A stretch of DNA of 64,000 bases from Donghicola tyrosinivorans (GTDB lineage Bacteria > Pseudomonadota > Alphaproteobacteria > Rhodobacterales > Rhodobacteraceae): contig NZ_PVTQ01000013.1 in NCBI RefSeq assembly GCF_003003355.1, positions 72,562 through 136,561 of the forward strand. The letters are read 5' to 3'. Both the position numbers and the translations under genes were made by a program. The notes under the pieces are model-generated. The model was not told the DNA's origin and searched no databases. It saw only the letters and a list, made by a program, of their open reading frames with translations. Shown here piece by piece: positions 45,827-54,323 of this stretch; position 1 is the first letter of the stretch, and each line of letters begins with the position of its first letter.

Positions 45827-46493
45827 CGTCGGTGACATAGGCCATATACCCCAGCCCCCGCGCGGTCTTGATCGCCAAAGGTGTGCCCTCAAGGCGGCGG
45901 CGCAGGCGGGCGACCAGCTGTTCGATGGCGTTCAGACTGGGGGTTTCGTCAAAGGTATAAAGGCGGTCTGCGACCTCTTCCTTGGTCAGCATCCGGCCCA
46001 AGTTATCCAGCATGATCTCTAGCAGCTGGACCTCACGCGCCCGCATGTCCAAAGCCACACCGCCAACGCTGGCCTGTTTCGCGGCGCGGTCGAACCGGAA
46101 CGCGCCTGCGCTAAAGACGTTGCTAGAGGCCCCTGCCCTACGGCGGGCCAACACGCGGCAACGGGCCGAGAGTTCACGGAAATCGAAGGGCTTGACCATA
46201 TAGTCATCAGCCCCTGCATCCAGCCCGATGATACGGTCGTCAATTTCGCTGCGGGCGGTCAGAACGATCACAGGGGTCGCATCCCCCCGCGCCCGCATGT
46301 TGCGCAGGATGTCATAGCCCGACTGGCCGGGCAGGTTGATGTCCAACAGGACAATGTCAAATTGGGCGAACTGCAACAGGCCATCGGCGGCGGAGCCGTC
46401 GGCCTCGCGGTCAATGGAATGCCCTTCGGACCGCAGCCGTTCAATCACGGCATCGGCAAGGGCATCATTGTCTTCTACCAACAGCAGTCTCAT
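45819..46493 (-). CDS. OmpR-family response regulator, TctD type (third TTT cluster)
   Basis: The 224-residue regulator has a receiver domain with LLLVEDND, phospho-acceptor Asp51 (IVLLDINLPGQSG), Thr79 and Lys101 (DDYMVKPFDF), and a winged-helix output domain (LDMRAREVQLLEIMLDNLG, LVARLRRRLEG, TARGLGYMAYV). It is divergent from tctC at 46652 and overlaps the start of the fusion kinase. It is the likely switch for the third TTT operon in response to its substrate. The gap to tctC is 158 bases. Confidence 0.9.
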   Translation of the reverse strand: MRLLLVEDNDALADAVIERLRSEGHSIDREADGSAADGLLQFAQFDIVLLDINLPGQSGYDILRNMRARGDATPVIVLTARSEIDDRIIGLDAGADDYMVKPFDFRELSARCRVLARRRAGASSNVFSAGAFRFDRAAKQASVGGVALDMRAREVQLLEIMLDNLGRMLTKEEVADRLYTFDETPSLNAIEQLVARLRRRLEGTPLAIKTARGLGYMAYVTDDD

Positions 46494-46651
46494 GGCCGGA
46501 CATTACTGCGCGTCCCACATCCGCGAAAGCAATTTGCGCCTGTTTCGCCGCAGGTCAGCGTCCTGTCAGTTTCGGGTCAGGAAATGCTCAGCAGGTTTCG
46601 CGCATGGTCCCGCGACGGCCCCATCGGGCCCGAGATTTCAGGGAGGACATC

Positions 46652-47617
46652 ATGAAAATCGTTTATCTCGCCACTGCCATGGCGTGCGCCGTTGCAGCAC
46701 CCGCCTTTGCCCAAAGCACCATCGACAAGCCCGAGTGCATCGCCCCCGCCAACCCCGGTGGCGGATTTGACCTGACCTGCCGCGTGGCGCAGACCGGCCT
46801 TGAGCCCCACCTGACCGCGCCGGTTCAGGTCACCTTCATGCCCGGCGGCATCGGCGCTGTGGCGTTCAACCAGTTCAACACCAACCGCACCGATGACGGC
46901 TCGGCGATTGTGGCGTTCTCGACCGGATCGCTGCTGAACATCATCGTGGGCAAATACGGCGCGTTTGACGAAAACGATGTGCGCTGGCTGGGGACCGCAG
47001 GCGCGGACTTTGGCGCGGTGGTCGTGCGGGCGGACAGCGAATATGCCTCGCTCAAGGACGTGATGGATGATCTGGCCGCTGACCCGCAAAGCGTGGTTGT
47101 GGGTGCGGGCGGCTCTGTCGGCTCGCAAGACTGGATGAAAGGCGCGCTGCTGATGCGCGAGGCAGGAGGCACGCCGATGCAGATGCGCTATGTGGCGTTC
47201 GATGGCGGCGGCGATGCGATTGCCGCGCTGCTTGGCGGCTCGATCGAGGTCTACACCGGCGATGTGGGCGAAATGGTTCCCTATCTGGAAAGCGGCGAGA
47301 TGAAAGTACTGGCGACCCTGTCGCCCGACCGTCTGGCAGCGCCTTTTGACCAGATCCCAACCGCCAAAGAGCAGGGCTATGATGTGGAATGGACCATCAT
47401 GCGCGGCTTCTACATGGGCAAGGATGTGTCGGATGCCGACTATCAGGCATGGGTAGACGCCTTTGAGGCCGCCTATGCCACCGACGCCTTCGCCAACGTT
47501 CAGGCCGAGCGTGGCCTCTTGCCGCTGAACCTCTCGGGCGAGGCGCTGACCGCCTCGATCAACGGTACAATGGACGAGCTGCGCGCCATCGCGACAGAAG
47601 CCGGTCTGATCAAGTAA
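46652..47617 (+). CDS. TTT solute-binding protein, TctC family (third cluster)
   Basis: ATG at 46652 follows AGGGAGGA. The 321-residue protein has a signal peptide (LATAMACAVAAPAFA-QST) and the TctC pattern CIAPANPGGGFDLTCR, with two cysteines that probably bridge, VTFMPGGIGAVAFNQF, and DQIPTAKEQGYDVEW. It binds a carboxylate in the periplasm for TctB/TctA encoded downstream. The ligand is not evident; citrate or another tricarboxylate is the family default. Confidence 0.9.
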   Translation: MKIVYLATAMACAVAAPAFAQSTIDKPECIAPANPGGGFDLTCRVAQTGLEPHLTAPVQVTFMPGGIGAVAFNQFNTNRTDDGSAIVAFSTGSLLNIIVGKYGAFDENDVRWLGTAGADFGAVVVRADSEYASLKDVMDDLAADPQSVVVGAGGSVGSQDWMKGALLMREAGGTPMQMRYVAFDGGGDAIAALLGGSIEVYTGDVGEMVPYLESGEMKVLATLSPDRLAAPFDQIPTAKEQGYDVEWTIMRGFYMGKDVSDADYQAWVDAFEAAYATDAFANVQAERGLLPLNLSGEALTASINGTMDELRAIATEAGLIK

Positions 47618-47635
47618 TCGGCCAGTTCCAAAAAC

Positions 47636-47664
47636 GGGCTGCCCCTTGTCAAAGGGGGCGGCCC
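47636..47664 (+). other. intercistronic hairpin after the third tctC
   Basis: GGGCTGCCCCTT (47636-47647) pairs with AAGGGGGCGGCCC (47652-47664), with one G-U pair and one bulge and a GTCA loop, then TTTC. It sits between tctC and tctB, and probably stabilises tctC mRNA or attenuates read-through. Confidence 0.6.
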
Positions 47665-47711
47665 TTTCGGTGCATTCACGCATCTTTTTCTTTAGAAACA
47701 TGAGGCTCTAC

Positions 47712-48179
47712 ATGACCGACCGCATCTTTGCGGCCGTCCTGTTGGCGGTGACCATCGGTTACGCGGTGATCGCCTTTACCGTCATCAGTGCGCCCTTCCA
47801 ATATGATCCCCTTGGACCCGAAAGCTGGCCGCAGATCCTGTCCATCGTGGCCGTTCTGTGCCTGCTGTATATCCTGTGGCGGCCCGATGACGTGACAATG
47901 GACCTGACCCGCAGCGTATGGTTCCGCCTTGGCGCGGCGGTCGCGCTGCTGCTGGCCTACGGGCGCCTGTACGAGCCCTTGGGCTTTGTCATCGCCACTA
48001 TTCTCTTCGGCACCATCATGGCCCTGATGCTTAGTGCGCCGCGTTGGGGCGCTGTCGCCTTTGGCGTGGCCGCAGGCGTTCTGGGCTGGCTGCTGTGTGT
48101 CACGGTCATGGACCTGAACCTGCCCGAAGGGGCGGTGGTCGAGGCCCTGCTGGAAACCTTCAACAAGGAGGGCAACTGA
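47712..48179 (+). CDS. TTT small membrane subunit TctB (third cluster)
   Basis: ATG at 47712 (GAGG upstream) gives a 155-residue protein with four predicted membrane helices, starting DRIFAAVLLAVTIGYAVIAF and including YDPLGPESWPQILSIVAVLC, the pattern of TctB. It is the small permease subunit that joins TctA; in the two other TTT clusters of this window this part is fused to TctA instead. Its stop overlaps the tctA start (TGATG). Confidence 0.88.
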   Translation: MTDRIFAAVLLAVTIGYAVIAFTVISAPFQYDPLGPESWPQILSIVAVLCLLYILWRPDDVTMDLTRSVWFRLGAAVALLLAYGRLYEPLGFVIATILFGTIMALMLSAPRWGAVAFGVAAGVLGWLLCVTVMDLNLPEGAVVEALLETFNKEGN

Positions 48180-49681
48180 TGGATACGGTTCTTTCCGGTC
48201 TGGCGACGGGCTTTGCCGTCGCGCTTGATCCTTTCAACCTGATGCTGGTGCTGGTCGGTTGCTTTCTGGGCACCCTTATTGGCGCTCTGCCCGGTCTTGG
48301 CCCGATCAACGGCGTCGCGATCCTGCTGCCCATCGCCTACGGTCTTGGCTTTCAGCCCGAAGCGGCGCTGATCCTGCTGGCGGGCATCTACTACGGCGCG
48401 GAATATGGCGGGCGGATTTCATCCATCCTGCTGAACGTGCCGGGGGACGCGGGGGCGGTGATGACCACCCTTGACGGCAACCCGATGGCCCGCAACGGCG
48501 AGGCTGGCCGCGCCTTGTCCCTATCGGCGGTCGCGTCCTTTGTGGGCGGCACCTTCGCGGTGATCCTGATGTCCCTGTTCGCCCCTGCACTGGCCAAATT
48601 CGCAGTCACCTTCGGGCCTGCGGATTATGTGGCGCTGATGGTTTTCGCATTCGCCTCGCTGGCCTCGCTGGTGGGCAAAAGCACGGTGAAGACCCTGCTG
48701 GGGGCCACAATCGGTCTGATGCTGGCGACAATCGGCATTGACGCCAACACCGGAGTTGCCCGTTATACCTTTGGAATTCCCGACATTCTGGCGGGCATCG
48801 ACTTTCTGATCGTTGTGGTAGGACTCTTCGGCATGGCCGAGCTGCTTTCACTGGTGGAACACCAAGCGCGGGGCACGCTGAAGTCCCTGCCCGTGGACCG
48901 CAGCTTTGTGCGCATGGCCGATCTGGCACAGACCAAATGGACCATCGCCCGCGCCTCGGTCATCGGATTCTTTATCGGCATCCTGCCCGGCACCGGCGCC
49001 TCGGTCGCCTCGGCTGTGGCCTATGGCACGGAAAAGCGGATTTCGGACACCCACGGCACCTTTGGCACCGGCGATGTGCGCGGTCTTGCAGCGCCCGAGG
49101 CAGCGAATAACGCAGCAGCAGGCGGGTCCATGGTGCCGATGCTGACGCTGGGGATTCCCGGATCTGGGACCACGGCGATCCTGCTAGGCGCCTTGCTGAT
49201 GTTCAACATCCAGCCCGGCCCGATGATGTTCGCGCAGCGCCCCGAAGTGGCGTGGGGTCTGGTGGCCTCGATGTATATCGGGAACGTGGCCCTGCTGGTG
49301 ATCAACCTGCCGCTGGTGGGCCTTTTCGCCCGCATGCTGACGATCCCCCAGCACTATCTGACCCCGTTGATCGCGGTGCTGGCCTTCATCGGCATCTACA
49401 CCATCGTCGGCAATCCCCATGACCTGTTCATGATCACGATGCTTGGCGTCTTTGGCTGGTTCCTGCGGAAACTGGACTTCAGTCTGGCCCCGATCATCCT
49501 TGGCTTTGTGCTGGGGGGTCTGTTCGAGGACAACCTGCGCCGCGCACTGTCGATCTCTGGCGGGGACTGGGGCATTCTGGTCCAGAACTGGAAGAGCGTT
49601 CTGCTTTACCTGCTGGCTCTGTTGGTGGTTCTGGTGCCCGTGGTGCTGGCCCGCCGCGCCCGAAAGGTCGCTGCTGCATGA
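48179..49681 (+). CDS. TTT large permease subunit TctA (third cluster)
   Basis: The 500-residue protein is a stand-alone TctA with about twelve membrane spans. It has GTLIGALPGLGPINGVAILL near the N-terminus and the internal GILPGTGASVASAVAYGTEK, plus GIPGSGTTAI. AAGGAGG lies before the ATG, which overlaps the tctB stop by one base. It forms the transport pathway for the carboxylate delivered by TctC. The next gene, AbrB-like, overlaps its end. Confidence 0.93.
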   Translation: MDTVLSGLATGFAVALDPFNLMLVLVGCFLGTLIGALPGLGPINGVAILLPIAYGLGFQPEAALILLAGIYYGAEYGGRISSILLNVPGDAGAVMTTLDGNPMARNGEAGRALSLSAVASFVGGTFAVILMSLFAPALAKFAVTFGPADYVALMVFAFASLASLVGKSTVKTLLGATIGLMLATIGIDANTGVARYTFGIPDILAGIDFLIVVVGLFGMAELLSLVEHQARGTLKSLPVDRSFVRMADLAQTKWTIARASVIGFFIGILPGTGASVASAVAYGTEKRISDTHGTFGTGDVRGLAAPEAANNAAAGGSMVPMLTLGIPGSGTTAILLGALLMFNIQPGPMMFAQRPEVAWGLVASMYIGNVALLVINLPLVGLFARMLTIPQHYLTPLIAVLAFIGIYTIVGNPHDLFMITMLGVFGWFLRKLDFSLAPIILGFVLGGLFEDNLRRALSISGGDWGILVQNWKSVLLYLLALLVVLVPVVLARRARKVAAA

Positions 49682-50703
49682 ACCAAACCATGCATACGGC
49701 TGCAACGCTGGTTGTAGCACTGGGAGGGGCGGCGGTTGCTGCCCTTTTCCACGTTCCCGCAGGCGCCCTGATCGGAGCGCTTCTGGCCGTGGCCGCCGCA
49801 GGCGCGTTCGGGCTGAAGGCCCGCGTGCCGATGCTGGCGCGGGATATGGCGTTCTTGCTGATCGGCCTGTCGCTTGGGGCGGGGATTGACGCCTCGGTCG
49901 TGGCGCGGCTGCCCGAATGGTCCCTAAGCCTTGGAGGGCTGGTGCTGTCGCTGGTCAGCACGATGGCGGTCAGCGTCTGGCTGCTGCGCCGTCTTTACGG
50001 GCTGGACCATGAGACCGCCGTTCTGGCCAGCGCCCCTGGCACTATGTCCAATGTAATCGCCTTGGCCAGCGAAGGGCGCGGCGATGTCACCACCGTCATG
50101 GTGCTGCAACTGATCCGTCTGGTGTTGCTGGTCACCTGCGTGCCGCCTGTGGCCGCGCTGATCGGCGTGCCAGAAGCTGCCGGTCTGACCCCTCATGCGG
50201 TGATGCCCCTCTGGGCGGTCGCCCTATTGATCGCCGTTGGCTTGCCGATGGGCCGCTGGTTAGCCGCGCTAAAAGTGCCGACCGCCTGCCTTATGACCGG
50301 CCTGTTTCTAAGCGCCACACTGCACGCCTTGGGCGCTATGAACGGCAGCGCCGCCCCGTGGCTGGTGTTCGGGGCCTTTAGCATCACCGGCGCGGTCATC
50401 GGCACCCGCCTGAACGCCATCCGCCTGCGCGACGTCCTGCGCCTGTTCAGCGCCGGTCTTGTGGTGGTGGGAACGGTCTCGGTGGTCTCATTGCTGTTTG
50501 CCCTTGGCACCCGCGCCCTGACCGGCCTGCCGTTGGGAGAGATCCTTGTCGCCTTCGCCCCCGGCGGGGTCGAGGCCATGGCCGCCATCGGCTTGGCCCT
50601 TGGCTATGATCCCGCCTATGTAGCCGCCCATCACTTCGCGCGGATCGTCATTCTGGTAGGGCTAGTCCCGCTGTTTCTGGGCCGCAAATCTGCTGTCAGC
50701 TAA
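49678..50703 (+). CDS. AbrB-family membrane protein
   Basis: The 341-residue protein has about ten membrane helices in two similar halves, each with a G-rich pattern (AGALIGALLAVAAAGAFG in the first, GSAAPWLVFGAFSITGAVIG in the second), as in the AbrB/'ammonia monooxygenase' permease-like family. ATGA overlap with tctA indicates coupling. Such genes often follow TTT operons, but the role is unproven; a carboxylate channel or efflux valve is a guess. Confidence 0.82.
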   Translation: MNQTMHTAATLVVALGGAAVAALFHVPAGALIGALLAVAAAGAFGLKARVPMLARDMAFLLIGLSLGAGIDASVVARLPEWSLSLGGLVLSLVSTMAVSVWLLRRLYGLDHETAVLASAPGTMSNVIALASEGRGDVTTVMVLQLIRLVLLVTCVPPVAALIGVPEAAGLTPHAVMPLWAVALLIAVGLPMGRWLAALKVPTACLMTGLFLSATLHALGAMNGSAAPWLVFGAFSITGAVIGTRLNAIRLRDVLRLFSAGLVVVGTVSVVSLLFALGTRALTGLPLGEILVAFAPGGVEAMAAIGLALGYDPAYVAAHHFARIVILVGLVPLFLGRKSAVS

Positions 50704-50749
50704 CAGCTGCTTCCAGTCAAGCGACAGCTCTGCCGTGTAAGAAGGCTAA

Positions 50750-51892
50750 TCAATAATCACCATCGTCCAGAACGTCGTATCTGTCCACACCACCAGAAAT
50801 GCCACGCTCTGCCAGCAGAACCACCTCTGCAGCGGCACGGGCGTCTTCACCGGCGTCGTGGTGTTCAAACCGCAACCCCAGATACGCCTTGAGCGAGGCC
50901 AAACCGTGGCCGCCGTTCCCGCTCAGCTCGGGCCATGCCCGACGCGCAACACTGACGCTGTTCAGCCAGTCCCATTCGGGCTCTAACCGGCCAAGACCTG
51001 CGCAGGCGGCGCGAATTGCGCTGCGGTCAAAACCCGAATGCTGATAGACCGTCTGCCCCGCCAGCAGCCTGTCCAGCCCGTCGATCACCACATCAATGGT
51101 TGGCGCACCCTGCACCATCGCGTTGGTAATGCCGTGCAGATCGCTAAAGCGCCAGCGTCCGGTCTGTGGGTCTACCAGCGTCACCCACGTCTCGATCTGC
51201 CGATCGTGCCGCACACAGGCGACCCCGACCTGACAAATGCTGCTGCGGTCGCTGTTGGCGGTCTCAACATCCAGCGCGAAAAAGCGGAAAGGGCCTTTGG
51301 GCAGTGGCGGCAACCCCGAGGCCAGCGCCGCGCCGCTAGGTTCTGTCGTGCGGGCGCGGTCCCGCTGGCGGCCAAGCGCAGCGCGTTCATAGGCGCCAAG
51401 CGCCAGCCGTTCGACCAGCGCGTCCACCAACTCTGTCGGCTCGTCATATTCGGTGGTCCCGCGACGGTTCCATGACACCATCTCTGCCGGAGCAAGCGCG
51501 ACCACCTCGGCCTGAAGCGCTGCAATATCTGCATGATCAGGCAGCGGCACCCAGACTGCCGCGCAGTAGAAACCAATAAATTCGTCCCGCAGTCGCTTGG
51601 CGATGTCTCCGTCTGCCTTGGTCACAGGATCATCCGGTTGCCGCCACATGCGCCCAGTGTTGTAAGCCCGCGCGAAATAATGAGGGCCGGTCTCTGATCC
51701 TGTGCGATGCTGCTGATGGATACGCGTGTAAAACGTCTCGGCCCCCGAGGCCGTCGCACCGATGTAGCAGAAGGTTCCGGTGTGATCATACAGCCCGTAG
51801 ATCCCGCACGCATCCTGCGGCGCCTCGGACGTCGGTCGCGGTGCCGCCTTCTTCAGCAGAGCAAAAATCTGGGCGGCGGTCGGGATGGTCAT
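50750..51892 (-). CDS. GIY-YIG nuclease domain fused to a DEDDh exonuclease
   Basis: The 380-residue protein starts at the ATG at 51892. The N-terminal domain has GIYGLYDHTGTFCYIGATAS (Gly30-Ile-Tyr and Tyr43-Ile-Gly), a GIY-YIG endonuclease core, though the following arginine/glutamate set is not clear. From about residue 203 a DEDDh 3'-5' exonuclease follows: FFALDVETAN (Asp208, Glu210), YQHSGFDRSAI (Asp289) and HHDAGEDARA (His345, Asp350). The usual fusion I know has the exonuclease first and UvrC/Cho-like GIY-YIG last; here the order is reversed. DNA repair or defence is possible; no partner gene is adjacent. Confidence 0.8.
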   Translation of the reverse strand: MTIPTAAQIFALLKKAAPRPTSEAPQDACGIYGLYDHTGTFCYIGATASGAETFYTRIHQQHRTGSETGPHYFARAYNTGRMWRQPDDPVTKADGDIAKRLRDEFIGFYCAAVWVPLPDHADIAALQAEVVALAPAEMVSWNRRGTTEYDEPTELVDALVERLALGAYERAALGRQRDRARTTEPSGAALASGLPPLPKGPFRFFALDVETANSDRSSICQVGVACVRHDRQIETWVTLVDPQTGRWRFSDLHGITNAMVQGAPTIDVVIDGLDRLLAGQTVYQHSGFDRSAIRAACAGLGRLEPEWDWLNSVSVARRAWPELSGNGGHGLASLKAYLGLRFEHHDAGEDARAAAEVVLLAERGISGGVDRYDVLDDGDY

Positions 51893-52250
51893 ATCGTCTC
51901 TCGCTCTTTCTACGTACGTTTCTTGTTGCGACCAAAGACAATGCTTCGGCTGGTTGCCACGCTCAGACGCCCCGAACGCAGCATTGCGCATACCCTACTA
52001 CACTTCACACCCCGGAAAACCGGCAGCTCGTTTTCTTACGCAGGGCCTCCCAAGACAACCTTCGTCAAATAACGCTCGTAAAGACCGGCAGCTTCTGCGA
52101 AGTCGGCTAAAGGAAAGAGCTTGTAGCTTGGGTCTGAAACCTCATCCGATCCCACAGGTCCCATCCCCACGCCACCCGTTGATTTTAGTCAAGGCGCTGG
52201 ATCGTGGCGGACCCTAGCGTCAGCCAAAAGATGCGATCAGGAGTTCGCAA
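51893..52250. other. intergenic region before nnrS; only an FNR-like site found
   Basis: These 358 bases contain no convincing gene; several open frames exist but have no ribosome-binding site or family resemblance. The one feature seen is the FNR/NNR-like site at 52179-52192. Promoters for the exonuclease gene (minus) and nnrS (plus) must lie here. Confidence 0.5.
52179..52192 (+). promoter_or_regulatory. FNR/NNR-like box upstream of nnrS
   Basis: TTGAT-TTTA-GTCAA is a full palindromic match to the FNR/Dnr consensus (TTGAT/C-N4-A/GTCAA). It is 58 bases before the nnrS start, a normal distance for an activator site around -41. Confidence 0.7.
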
Positions 52251-53450
52251 ATGGCGCGCCGTCCCCTTCCTTTGCTGTTTTCCGCAGGCTACCGGATTTT
52301 CTTTTTCCTCGCGGGGCTGTTCGCCCTTTTCAGTATGGCCCTTTGGCTGGCGCATCTTTTGCTGCGTACAGGGGAAGGTGATCTGTTCACCTCGATAGCG
52401 ATCAGTCCGTTTGAATGGCACGCCCACGAGTTTATCTTCGGCTACGGTTCGGCTGCGGTGGCTGGGTTTTTGCTGACGGCGGCGCCGAACTGGACCAAAA
52501 GCAAGGGCGCCTCGCAGATGTATTTCGCAGCGGTTTCGGGGTTATGGCTGGCGGGGCGCTTGGCGCTGTATCTATCGGGTGCCTTGCCTGTGTGGGTCGT
52601 TGCTCTGGTGGATCTGGCCCTGCTGCCTGCGGTCGGCTTGCGTATCCTGATGCTGTTGCTGCGCCGCCCGAAAGCCCCGCAGATGATCCTTTTGACCATG
52701 ATCGCTTTGGTCTGGAGCGGGAACCTGATGATGCATCTGGAATGGCTTGGCTGGACCGAAGATACCTCCGTGCGGGGGATGCGTGTGGGCGTGCTGGCTC
52801 TGGCTGCGTTGATTGTCATCTTGGGCGGGCGGGTGACACCTGCCTTTACCCGCAATGCCATGCTACGCACCGGTCGGGAAACCGGACTGCCCGTCAATCC
52901 AGCGCCATTGGCGGCGGCCAGTATCATCAGCGCAATTGCCACTGTTCTGGCCTTGCTGACAGGTTTGGGCGATCACTATGCAGCGGTTCCGGCAATGCTG
53001 GCAGGCGTTCTGGTGATGATCCGTACCAGCCTTTGGCGGCCCCTTTGGACGCTGCCCTATCCAATCCTGTGGACGCTGCACCTGTCCTATCTGGCGACGG
53101 GTGCGGGTCTGTTGATGTGGGGTTTGGCAGCCTTGGGAACGGGGTCCGAGATCGCCGCCCTGCATGTGCTGTCCATCGGCGGGATCGCGGGCATGACATT
53201 GGCCGTGATGTCGCGGGCGGCCTTGGGCCATTCGGGAAGGCCGCTGATCGCGCCCAAGGCGCTAGCGATTGCCTATGGGTTGGTGCCGGTCACCGCATTC
53301 CTGCGCTACAGCGCCGAGATGTGGCCGCAGACCTATGACGCCAACATCCTGCTGTCGGGCTTGATGTGGATTGCGGTGTTTCTGCTGTATTCGGTTAGCC
53401 TCTATCCGGTCTTTACCGGCCCAAAACTGGCCACCCCTTCAGCCGAGTAA
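52251..53450 (+). CDS. nnrS: NnrS family membrane haem-copper protein
   Basis: The 399-residue protein has about twelve membrane helices with NnrS landmarks: LFSAGYRIFFFLAGLFALFS at the start, WHAHEFIFGYGSAAVAGFLLTA, GGRVTPAFTRNAML, and conserved histidines in HLEWLGW, HVLSIGGIAG and RAALGHSGRP. NnrS is a haem- and copper-containing inner-membrane protein induced under nitric oxide and thought to relieve NO stress. An FNR/NNR-like box lies before it, and the regulator gene that probably acts there is convergent just downstream. Confidence 0.92.
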   Translation: MARRPLPLLFSAGYRIFFFLAGLFALFSMALWLAHLLLRTGEGDLFTSIAISPFEWHAHEFIFGYGSAAVAGFLLTAAPNWTKSKGASQMYFAAVSGLWLAGRLALYLSGALPVWVVALVDLALLPAVGLRILMLLLRRPKAPQMILLTMIALVWSGNLMMHLEWLGWTEDTSVRGMRVGVLALAALIVILGGRVTPAFTRNAMLRTGRETGLPVNPAPLAAASIISAIATVLALLTGLGDHYAAVPAMLAGVLVMIRTSLWRPLWTLPYPILWTLHLSYLATGAGLLMWGLAALGTGSEIAALHVLSIGGIAGMTLAVMSRAALGHSGRPLIAPKALAIAYGLVPVTAFLRYSAEMWPQTYDANILLSGLMWIAVFLLYSVSLYPVFTGPKLATPSAE

Positions 53451-53459
53451 CTTACCGTC

Positions 53460-54158
53460 TCAACGGGTCCATGCGTTTGCAGGATCTTCGGCCACGAAAG
53501 CGGCCAATGCGGTCATATCGGTGATCTCGGCACTGTTGTTGCGGATGGTGACGCCGTGTTCGCGCAGCTTGGCAAAGGCGCGGCTCAGGCTTTCGGGCTT
53601 CATCCCCAAGCGGCCTGCGATCAGCACTTTGTCGTAGGGTAGCTGCACCGTGCAGGTGCCCGATTGGCAATCGGCCAACTCTAGCAGAAACTCGGCCACG
53701 CGCTGGGGGCCGGTGCGGGCCTTCAGCCCCTCAACCTGCTGAACCAGCGCGTGCAGGTGGGTGAAGGTCGCCGCAAGGATCGAGACCGCGATCTCTGGCG
53801 TTTTCTGGATCTGCCCCAGAATGTGCCCTGCATCGATGCTGACAAGTCGGCAGGCGGTGACGGCCTCGGCAGAGACAGGGTAGAGGTCACCGCGAAAGGC
53901 CACCGCCTCGCCAAAGCTGTGGCCGCGGGTAAAGACGCCCACGACAGCCTCGGTCCCGGCGGGGGTCATGCGGTAGAGTTTAACCCAGCCGTCCAGTACG
54001 ATGAAAATCCTGCGAGCCGGATCACCTTGAAGAAAGATCGTGCTGGCGCGGGCGGTGTCTTGCACCTGCGCGCCTGCAAGGATGTCATCTGTTACACCCG
54101 CGCCCAAGCCCGAAAGCAGCAGCGAAGACTGCGCGATCCGTCGATCTTGTAAAAGCAT
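53460..54158 (-). CDS. Crp/Fnr-family regulator, Dnr/NnrR-like
   Basis: The 232-residue protein has a cyclic-nucleotide-binding-like sensor (FLQGDPARRIFIVLDGWVKL, GHSFGEAVAF), a long dimer helix and a C-terminal helix-turn-helix KVLIAGRLGMKPESLSRAFA. The four N-terminal cysteines of oxygen-sensing FNR are missing, so it is probably a Dnr/NnrR type that responds to nitric oxide through haem. It is flanked by nnrS and divergent from moeA, with an FNR-like box between. It is the likely activator of nnrS, moeA and nap. Confidence 0.9.
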   Translation of the reverse strand: MLLQDRRIAQSSLLLSGLGAGVTDDILAGAQVQDTARASTIFLQGDPARRIFIVLDGWVKLYRMTPAGTEAVVGVFTRGHSFGEAVAFRGDLYPVSAEAVTACRLVSIDAGHILGQIQKTPEIAVSILAATFTHLHALVQQVEGLKARTGPQRVAEFLLELADCQSGTCTVQLPYDKVLIAGRLGMKPESLSRAFAKLREHGVTIRNNSAEITDMTALAAFVAEDPANAWTR

Positions 54159-54244
54159 GGGTCACCTCGGAAACGGGTTACATTCTGTAAGCAGCAGTGT
54201 CTTTAAGGGACAATGCCTAAGTTCTAAGCTTTTTTATCAAGAAT

Positions 54245-54258
54245 TTGACATAAGTTAA
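54245..54258. promoter_or_regulatory. FNR/NNR-like box between the Crp/Fnr gene and moeA
   Basis: TTGAC-ATAA-GTTAA matches the palindromic consensus with one mismatch. It is 65 bases before moeA and 86 bases before the regulator start, so it could serve either direction. The flanking ATCAA (54236-54240) is an extra half-site. Confidence 0.55.
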
Positions 54259-54323
54259 GTTCTTTGAACGGGCTTTCGGCCACACACGACGGGATAAACG
54301 TTGTGTCTGGTGCGTGAGGTTTC

